The notes beneath the pieces were generated by a model, which worked only from the letters and a program-made list of their open reading frames with translations, made no database searches and was not told where the DNA came from. 20,132 nt of DNA from Bacteroidaceae bacterium (GTDB lineage: Bacteria; Bacteroidota; Bacteroidia; Bacteroidales; Bacteroidaceae). Of the stretch, positions 7,805 to 14,154 are shown one piece after another. The stretch spans positions 1 to 20,132 of the forward strand of contig CAAHEN010000250.1 in NCBI GenBank assembly GCA_900772575.1. Reading direction: 5' to 3'. The position numbers were made by a program, and so were the translations under genes. Positions within the stretch are counted from its first letter, which is position 1, and each line of letters starts with the position of its first letter.

Positions 7805-10303
7805 TTAGCCGCCTTTCACTAAGTGTTCTGCATTGTCTGACTCATCTCTTGGCATCAAGTCTAAGAGGCTGCAAACTATCGGATGCAGCACCTCAGCTGA
7901 AGGATTGTTGTTGATGTTCTCCAAGCCTTGGTTGAGAAGCTGACGTGCACGAGCGGGGTTCTTCCATTGAACAGCAGCGAAGCGGTCGTTGTAGTGGCGG
8001 ATGAATTCCTTGCATTGATAGACCAACGTAAGGCTAATGAACAAACTGTTGATTTGATCCAGCACCTCATGACCGAGCTTTTTGTCTTTGGCCCGGATTA
8101 CCTGGTCGGTCCGCTGACGCAATTGGCTCACAAGTTGTGCGGTCTTTTCGTTGCCTAACTCATTTTGCGCCAGTTCGAGGCGGTCGAACTCTTCACGAAG
8201 ATTCTTTTCCAATCTCTCCCATTCTGTTCCTTCGTCAAGATCTTCAATTTTCCTCAGCACCTCCTTCAAGTGCTGAAGAACAGCCTTCTTTTCCGAGCTG
8301 TTTGCGGCTTCATCTTTAACTGCATCCAGATCTGCTTGCAGACTGCCTGTATCTATTCCGTCTGCATTAAGTCTGTCGATGCTCCGTTGCGCCTCGGGTA
8401 TGCCGCGGTCAATCTCTTTGGCCGCATCTTCAATGGACTGTTTCTTGCTTGTGTCAAGACGCTTTTCTACCGTGATGTCGGTTGCAGGAAAATAAACTTC
8501 CATGGTCATCTGCTCAGATGTATCCACTTTCAATGTTATATCGACAGTGGAGTCCGCAGTAATCAACGCATCTACATCCTCACCCGTAATCACCACATCG
8601 GCGACGTACTCATATAAGGCTGCACTTCGTCCTTTCGCTCCTTCGAAATCGTCCACTTGATATACAGGCACTCTCATCGTGTCGCTTTCAACGCCAGGGC
8701 GCAGTTGATACGGCACTTTCAAATCATTTACTACACCAACGGCAGGAACAGGTTTACTCTTCTCCAATCCCTTTGCCATCTCGAACACAGCACGTTTCTT
8801 CGTGTCGCTCCAACGAGCTATGCCTATATTATAAGGTAACGGTGCAGCACCGACCTTTGAGCCTTGAATGATGGTTATCTCGTGAGGGAAGCAAGGCTGC
8901 TGGTTGCCAAGTTCATCGTAGACTTTCACTTCAAAGGAGTTTGGCTTTGACTCTAGCAGTTCTGCTTCTATCGTATTTCCGATCTCGTCTACTTCCATCT
9001 TTCCACTTGACCAAGCCTTGTCGCTTCTCACCAGTTCTACCCATACTTTGTGTAACGGCTGGCCCGATTGTAGTTTTGCGCTAATCCACTCCGTCGTTTC
9101 CACAGAAGTTGGCTCGTAGCCAAGGTCAAGCATTACAGTTCCGGCCTCAACATCTTCAGGTCTAACGTCCGCATCCATAGTGGAAGCATAAAGAGCAGCT
9201 CCTGCAGCAACCGCCGTCATTGGATCAATAGAGGTATCAACATTGGGCGTCACCTGCTCACGCAACATATCTCTAATAAGCGGTGAATGGGTCGGGCCAC
9301 CGACGAGTATCAGTTTGTCTATCTTGTCGCCAGTGAGATTATTGCGCTTCAGAAGGTTCTTGCAAATGTCTACCGCCTTTTGGAAGCAAGGACGCATCAC
9401 ATCGAAAGCCTGTCCTTGCGTAACGATCAGGTCGAGTTCAATCTCTTCACCGTCATCGTCTTTACCCAGATCACCCAGATTTGAGATAATGTCCTCGTGA
9501 TCCTTGAAAGAGAGTTGATTCTTTACATCCTCTGCATACGTTTTCATTGCATCACGCAGCACCACCTTTTTCCCTGCGTCTGACAAGATACTACCTATAG
9601 AATACCTCTCTTGGAGATAAGGAATGATGATATTGTCTGTTATGGCATAGTCAAGATTCTTGCCACCAAGATAGTTGTCTCCTTCAGTGTCAAATACTTG
9701 CATAATACCGTCATCCACTTTCATCAAGGCCGCATCGAATGTGCCCCCACCGAAGTCGAACACCATCCAAATGCCGTTCTTTGATGTAGAGGTAAGGCCG
9801 TATGCCATTGCAGCAGCTATAGGTTCTTGCAGCAGTTCGCATCGAGTAAAGCCCGCAAGTTTTGCAGCTTCGAGTGTCGCGGTCTTTTGATTGACCGTGA
9901 ATTTTGCAGGAACGGTAATCACAGCAGCAGGAACATCCTCGTCCGTAACGAACGATTTCAATGTCTTTAGAACCTCAGCGGACAACTCCTCAGAAGAATA
10001 ATCTCTTCCCATGTAAGAAGTGCGATAGCGAGTGGTCGTGGCCATCGTGCGCTTAAATTCAATATACGTGTTTGAGTTTTCCACACTCCATGACTTCGTA
10101 GCACGCCGTTTGCCACTTATCATGTCATTGTACGCGCCATCGCCAACTCTCGTTGACTTTTTCTTTGTGAACGACACGCAAGAAGGCATGGTGTCTTTCA
10201 AGGTGACACTCTTGATAATGACAGGCTCTCCTTTCTCCATTCGGCATATCGTTGAATTGGTTGTGCCAAGGTCAATGCCATAGTCTATTTTTACTCTTGC
10301 CAT
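7805..10303 (-). CDS. Hsp70/DnaK-like chaperone with extended helical C-terminus
   Basis: This cytoplasmic ATP-dependent chaperone-like protein has 832 residues, against about 640 for housekeeping DnaK. The nucleotide-binding domain is intact: phosphate-1 loop YGIDLGTTNST (8-18), the DnaK K70 equivalent at K84 (IEFKRTM), VITVPAKF (128-135), LLQEPIAAAMAYGL (157-170), phosphate-2 loop DFGGGTFD (183-190) with T188, and LILVGGPTHSPLIRDML (331-347). The interdomain linker region has TVMLDLG. The substrate-binding half is diverged, and the last 200 or so residues are predicted helical and coiled-coil, ending without the EEVD or DnaK acidic tail. It starts 16 bases after the GrpE-like gene and probably sits in one transcript with the two membrane co-chaperone-like proteins. 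It is not the housekeeping dnaK; length and context show a specialised paralogue. Substrates are unknown. Confidence 0.93.
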   Translation of the reverse strand: MARVKIDYGIDLGTTNSTICRMEKGEPVIIKSVTLKDTMPSCVSFTKKKSTRVGDGAYNDMISGKRRATKSWSVENSNTYIEFKRTMATTTRYRTSYMGRDYSSEELSAEVLKTLKSFVTDEDVPAAVITVPAKFTVNQKTATLEAAKLAGFTRCELLQEPIAAAMAYGLTSTSKNGIWMVFDFGGGTFDAALMKVDDGIMQVFDTEGDNYLGGKNLDYAITDNIIIPYLQERYSIGSILSDAGKKVVLRDAMKTYAEDVKNQLSFKDHEDIISNLGDLGKDDDGEEIELDLIVTQGQAFDVMRPCFQKAVDICKNLLKRNNLTGDKIDKLILVGGPTHSPLIRDMLREQVTPNVDTSIDPMTAVAAGAALYASTMDADVRPEDVEAGTVMLDLGYEPTSVETTEWISAKLQSGQPLHKVWVELVRSDKAWSSGKMEVDEIGNTIEAELLESKPNSFEVKVYDELGNQQPCFPHEITIIQGSKVGAAPLPYNIGIARWSDTKKRAVFEMAKGLEKSKPVPAVGVVNDLKVPYQLRPGVESDTMRVPVYQVDDFEGAKGRSAALYEYVADVVITGEDVDALITADSTVDITLKVDTSEQMTMEVYFPATDITVEKRLDTSKKQSIEDAAKEIDRGIPEAQRSIDRLNADGIDTGSLQADLDAVKDEAANSSEKKAVLQHLKEVLRKIEDLDEGTEWERLEKNLREEFDRLELAQNELGNEKTAQLVSQLRQRTDQVIRAKDKKLGHEVLDQINSLFISLTLVYQCKEFIRHYNDRFAAVQWKNPARARQLLNQGLENINNNPSAEVLHPIVCSLLDLMPRDESDNAEHLVKGG

Positions 10304-10319
10304 AGCTTTATGCTGCTAG

Positions 10320-11234
10320 TTATATATTCTGACTTACTGTGATTTGTGCCGACTGTATCATTACGCCGTGATAGTTAACCTGCGGTTTAATGATACCTGA
10401 AATGATTTGCTCACCCTCTTCGAGACTATCATCGGGTACAAAGTTGGCAACAACTCTCATACCTTCGTTATATGGCTTGCCGAGCATATCCACGATCTCA
10501 TAGCCGTTGGCACTGAAATTGTCTTTTATGCGCTGTACCGCTTTCGACAATTGCTTATAGCCCCTCACCGAGGCGTCCATACGAGACAGATTTATTTCTA
10601 TACGGACTATCTCGTCTGCGACTTTCAGTGCAAGCGAATGGTCTCGCTCACCGGTCGGCGCTTTTGCGGACACCGCCGTTTTCAACGCCGTTAGCTGCTG
10701 TTCGGCAATCTCCATCAGTTTGTTGTCAAGTTTTATTGACTCTTCCTGCATCTTAGTCTGCGCCTTTTCAAGAACCTTCTGCGCCTTGCGTACTTCATCT
10801 ATTGACGTTGAGCCGCTCTTCATTTTTCTCATAAACAGCCAAACGATAGCAGCAATGGCACATAGCAACACAACAGCCGCCGCTATCCCCCATGATGTTC
10901 GAGAGGACAGACTATGCTCCACATCACTTTTGGCCTTGCCTATCTGCGTGGAGAGCATGTCTTTGTCCGCTTTCTGAGCAGAGGATATGTCCTTGCAGAC
11001 ATTCTCCAAGCTGTCAACTTTTTGACGCAAGCTGTCGTTACCGGCTTTCAACTTTGCAACTCTAGAGTAAACATCCTTGTTTTTTCTTGTCAAATCAAGA
11101 ACGCTACGCTCCATTGCCTTTTGTTTCGACTGTAGCACTGAGACCTCCTTGTTCAAGGTGGTTCTATCGCTTTGCGCCCATGCTTGAATAAATAGCGTGA
11201 AACCCAGAAGTAAGATAGTAAATGTTTTTTTCAT
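10320..11234 (-). CDS. Membrane protein with periplasmic coiled coil and GrpE-like cytoplasmic domain
   Basis: The 304-residue protein begins with a signal peptide (MKKTFTILLLGFTLFIQAWA, cleavage after AWA). A coiled-coil segment of about 90 residues follows (about 25-110), then one transmembrane helix (about 115-135, SWGIAAAVVLLCAIAAIVWLF), then a cytoplasmic helical stretch. The C-terminal domain of about 100 residues contains MLGKPYNEGMRV and IISGIIKPQVNYHG. That domain resembles the beta-wing of GrpE, the Hsp70 nucleotide-exchange factor, in motif order (LGxPYxxxM ... PGV). The predicted topology is N-out, C-in: an outside sensor joined to an inside exchange factor for the neighbouring Hsp70. 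The MKKTFT start at 11234 leaves 7 bases to the upstream gene; an ATG at 11249 would overlap it and weaken the signal peptide. The GrpE relation is inferred; the topology is seen directly. Confidence 0.75.
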   Translation of the reverse strand: MKKTFTILLLGFTLFIQAWAQSDRTTLNKEVSVLQSKQKAMERSVLDLTRKNKDVYSRVAKLKAGNDSLRQKVDSLENVCKDISSAQKADKDMLSTQIGKAKSDVEHSLSSRTSWGIAAAVVLLCAIAAIVWLFMRKMKSGSTSIDEVRKAQKVLEKAQTKMQEESIKLDNKLMEIAEQQLTALKTAVSAKAPTGERDHSLALKVADEIVRIEINLSRMDASVRGYKQLSKAVQRIKDNFSANGYEIVDMLGKPYNEGMRVVANFVPDDSLEEGEQIISGIIKPQVNYHGVMIQSAQITVSQNI

Positions 11235-11241
11235 TAGTGTA

Positions 11242-12774
11242 TTATACATTAAATATGCTCCCCTGATACTTAGGCTCTCCGAACACCATCAAAATGAAGG
11301 TCACAATGACCCCCACAAGCACCGCAGCAATAATGCATCCCCATGGTGTGGTATTTTCATTGTAAGATGATGATGATGCATTTAAATATGCTTGTGACAG
11401 TACCCCCAAATGTTCACACAATCCTTTTAGAGTAGAACGATTGGGATTGTAGCGCTTGACCTTGAAGTCGGGTTCCATATCAAACGTATCCATTATTTTT
11501 GTCGCTTCCCATGCTGCATTCAATGCTTTCCGCACAGTTAAAAGTCTTAGTCTTTTATCGTGTTCAAAAGGATTGTCATCATCATCTTTTTGCGCAGCGT
11601 TCACCTCCTCTATGATATTATGCAAGGCAGATCCAACCACTTGCGTAGATATTCCAAGATAATATTTGTCTCCAACGCCAAGTTTCTGCCTGATGGTTTG
11701 CAGATGGGGCTTTGTGTTGTTGAGGAGAGCAATCGCATGGCATATCTTATCTGGCAAATTGCAATACTTGCGCAGTTCATCATTTATGGCACGGTCTTCA
11801 TCGAAGACCTCCGCTGGTGGTAGTTTGGCAATGATATCGTTCAGAATATCCACATTCTCCTTGCAACGGTCTTTGGCCATCTTTCCCACAACGATAGATT
11901 GAGCGTACTTTTGCAGAACCATAGCCTTGCTGGCGGCATCGCGTTCGTCGGAACCGTTGTAATAGTCGATGCCGCACTGGAGTATTTCCAAACCAAGCTT
12001 ATCCGCGATCACCTGGTATTGCAAGTCACCTACAGACATGAGTCGTTTGAGTTGGGCCAAAAGAGCCTTTGTTCCGTTCATCAACTTCAAACCAGCTTTG
12101 TATCGTGCAGCAGCCCCCTTCCCCTTACTTGCTTTGGCTGTAGATATGGCAGAGGAAATGGCATCAATCAAAGGCTGTGCGCTTTTGCTTTCAACATACT
12201 GTTTCCATTCAGGATTGGCAATATGCTGAAGAAAATCTTTCACGCCGACGCTTTCGCAAAGGACATTGAGGAAATCGTGCGCTAAGTTGCCAGATGAAGT
12301 TGTGGCATTTTCGCCCAGCACCATTTTGACAAAATCGCCCACATAATCGGAATACAGGCGTTCGGCACAGTTGATAGCCTCTCCGTATTGCTCGTGGATC
12401 AACGCACTAACGATTCTGTTTTGTAAAGACGAAGCATTGTCCTTCTTGCTCCATATGTCGACAGCACCATCAATATCGCCATTTATGAGTCTAGCGCAAG
12501 CAATGTCGTCAAACTGTGTGACTTTGGCAAACCAAAATTGGGCAAAACGCACCCGGTCAGCAGGAAGCGTAAGTTTGGCAATCGCTTCCTGCACATTCTC
12601 TTCCGTTCTGCTTATGACAGGCATAACGCTTGGCAAATCAAGAGGAAAGGAGATGTCCCTGCCTACATGGAGGAAAGCCTTCATCCTACCTTGATTTGCC
12701 ACAATCTCCCTTTGCGGAGAAGTGGAATAAACTCCTAAAATCCTATAGGGATTGTCTCTTATAACGCCAAGCAT
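11242..12774 (-). CDS. Divergent J-domain-like protein, C-terminally membrane anchored
   Basis: This 510-residue protein is the first gene of the cluster. Near the N-terminus it has DNPYRILGVYSTS (7-19), the helix-I/turn pattern of J-domains, followed by RMKAFLHVGRDISFPLDL and a helical region ending LPADRVRFAQFWF. The HPD tripeptide that stimulates Hsp70 ATPase is absent. The middle 350 residues are helical and unlike anything I recognise. A single hydrophobic helix near the C-terminus (about 479-497, GCIIAAVLVGVIVTFILMVF) followed by 13 residues makes it a tail-anchored, cytoplasm-facing protein. The frame opens at a TTG at 12795, but the ATG at 12774 is preferred. It ends 7 bases before the GrpE-like gene. 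The likely role is to recruit the Hsp70 downstream to the membrane; this is inference from the J-like fold and gene order. Confidence 0.75.
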   Translation of the reverse strand: MLGVIRDNPYRILGVYSTSPQREIVANQGRMKAFLHVGRDISFPLDLPSVMPVISRTEENVQEAIAKLTLPADRVRFAQFWFAKVTQFDDIACARLINGDIDGAVDIWSKKDNASSLQNRIVSALIHEQYGEAINCAERLYSDYVGDFVKMVLGENATTSSGNLAHDFLNVLCESVGVKDFLQHIANPEWKQYVESKSAQPLIDAISSAISTAKASKGKGAAARYKAGLKLMNGTKALLAQLKRLMSVGDLQYQVIADKLGLEILQCGIDYYNGSDERDAASKAMVLQKYAQSIVVGKMAKDRCKENVDILNDIIAKLPPAEVFDEDRAINDELRKYCNLPDKICHAIALLNNTKPHLQTIRQKLGVGDKYYLGISTQVVGSALHNIIEEVNAAQKDDDDNPFEHDKRLRLLTVRKALNAAWEATKIMDTFDMEPDFKVKRYNPNRSTLKGLCEHLGVLSQAYLNASSSSYNENTTPWGCIIAAVLVGVIVTFILMVFGEPKYQGSIFNV

Positions 12775-13614
12775 AAGGTCTGCGGTTTTCTCCAATTATC
12801 GTGTCCATCCCAAAGTCTCCGAAGCGCCATCCGCCAGCCCCTGCAGGACACTCGTGTACCCGCCTGGGATGGGCGAATGTATTCCGTCCGGGTTCCTGAT
12901 ATGTTTGAGCAAGGTGAAAATAGCATACTTTGCCCTGAAGTCGGTTGCTTATACATCTAGACACAAGATTATCTGTTTTGGCGAAGATTACGGCCTTCCC
13001 CTTCCCGTGTATTTAAATCTTTCCTATCCGGTTACCTCCCGGCTCTCCGGGGTGCCGGGAATATAAATTCACACCCGGGACATCTACCGTCGCCTTGTTC
13101 CTTGATCATATTAGAAGTTGCGAGATCCTAAGCTGTCAAAGACAAGACGTCATGGTAAACGCCTTTCATTATGTGTAATGTCACAGCCCACCCTGACTAT
13201 CTCCATGCGAAGATCATCGGCGTGTGCCGAAACGGGGATAAAGATACAACAATCTGCGCAGGCAAGCAAGCCTTATGGCCATTTTTTGCCCGGTTTCACA
13301 CAATTCGCCCGGTAATTGCGTCCCAACTGTGCCTGCTCCGGATGAAACGGTACGGGGCATGACGCAGCCGTCACCAGGGACTAAAGGCTGTGCAACACTG
13401 CAGTCCGTTGCGACAAACGGTAGCCACGGCGGCGACGTCCCCATTTGCAGTTTGGCGCTCAGGGGAGGGCTGTGGGCATACACTGAAAACAGTCGCAGTG
13501 GAAGTCCACGGGCGCAGTCTACACCGGTTCTGCCCTTCATGAACTGGCACCGCAAACGCGTCTCCACAGTGGGCGAACCAACCATGCCGAAGAATTTTCC
13601 GGCTTTAACACTGC

Positions 13615-13645
13615 TTGCTTTCGGCGCCCGGAAGTCGTATATTTG
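13615..13645 (+). promoter_or_regulatory. Bacteroidetes-type promoter in the intergenic region
   Basis: TTGC at 13615-13618 and TATATTTG at 13638-13645 match the -33 and -7 elements with a 19-base spacer. Transcription would start about 13652. No gene follows; a hairpin begins within 4 bases of the predicted start. Confidence 0.5.
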
Positions 13646-13654
13646 CAGTAGAGG

Positions 13655-13684
13655 AAAAGGCTATCCCGCGCGGATGGCCTTTTT
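13655..13684 (+). terminator. Hairpin with T-run just after the intergenic promoter
   Basis: AAAAGGCTATCC (13655-13666) pairs with GGATGGCCTTTT (13672-13683) around a 5-base loop, with one A/G (G-U type) imperfection and a terminal T-run. It is shaped like an intrinsic terminator, and the leading A-run makes it near-symmetrical, so it could also stop minus-strand transcripts. Confidence 0.6.
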
Positions 13685-13743
13685 CAGTACCCCATAGCCA
13701 CCCATATTGCCCGTATATGGCGAAATCCGGCCCAGTTTTCCGA

Positions 13744-13808
13744 GAAACTTCCCCTAGCCCCGGAAAAATTTGCTCCGGGCTAATTCAGATTTGCCCTAAG
13801 GAAGTTTC
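13744..13808. repeat. Long imperfect inverted repeat
   Basis: The outer arms GAAACTTCC (13744-13752) and GGAAGTTTC (13800-13808) are perfect 9-base inverted copies. Inside them TAGCCCCGGA (13755-13764) pairs with TCCGGGCTA (13774-13782) with a one-base bulge. The result is a two-tier hairpin in an otherwise gene-free stretch. It could be a structured RNA or a protein site. Confidence 0.5.
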
Positions 13809-14062
13809 GTTGAAGTTCTATTTTAACATTCCAAACGCGCCCGAAGGTTAAATAGGTTAAGGTGCCGTTTCGGTAATTGGGGCAAAAAAGTGAACGGCCT
13901 GTTGGGGAAGCATTATATTATGGCGCATTGCCGGCAAAGGCAGGCTTTCGCCGAGACCCACGGTTTATCCCCAATCGGCCGCTAGGGCTTATAGCTAGAT
14001 TCCTCTATGATTTTCCAATGACCGGTTGGGGGGCCACTCTTACCGGGCTCACCCGCCATGAG

Positions 14063-14118
14063 GCAAAGCAGAGAGCGGCCGCATCACACCGATGGTTCGT
14101 GATGCGGCCGCTCTTTGC
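14063..14118 (-). terminator. Strong hairpin downstream of the sialidase gene
   Basis: A 15-bp perfect stem, GAGCGGCCGCATCAC (14073-14087) with GTGATGCGGCCGCTC (14099-14113), closes an 11-base loop. Outer GCAAAG (14063-14068) and CTTTGC (14113-14118) extend it past a bulge. It starts about 37 bases past the sialidase stop. The T-run on the minus strand is poor, so termination is likely but not textbook. Confidence 0.7.
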
Positions 14119-14154
14119 ATTACGGTTGTTCAGGCGAATCCTGTCACAGCATTG

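Larger units (their letters stand above)
12775..14154. other. Intergenic region without convincing genes
   Basis: About 1.38 kb lie between the divergent ends of the J-like gene and the sialidase. Frames up to 140 codons exist on both strands (such as 13275-13697 plus and 13214-13585 minus), but they overlap each other, are Cys/Arg/Pro-rich and low in recognisable structure, and lack family resemblance. The region does hold structure: GC-rich inverted repeats near 13038-13079, a promoter-hairpin pair at 13615-13685, a long inverted repeat at 13744-13808 and the sialidase terminator near 14063-14118. The promoter of the chaperone cluster should lie in its left part, but I see no clear TAnnTTTG on the minus strand there. 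Confidence 0.7.

Noticed and set aside
7805..10303. Housekeeping dnaK
   Set aside because: Too long, with a diverged substrate half, and sits with membrane proteins rather than with dnaJ or grpE of the ordinary kind.
13275..13697. 140-codon plus-strand frame as a gene
   Set aside because: Overlaps an equally long frame on the other strand, runs across the promoter at 13615-13645 and into the terminator hairpin, and shows no domain or promoter of its own.
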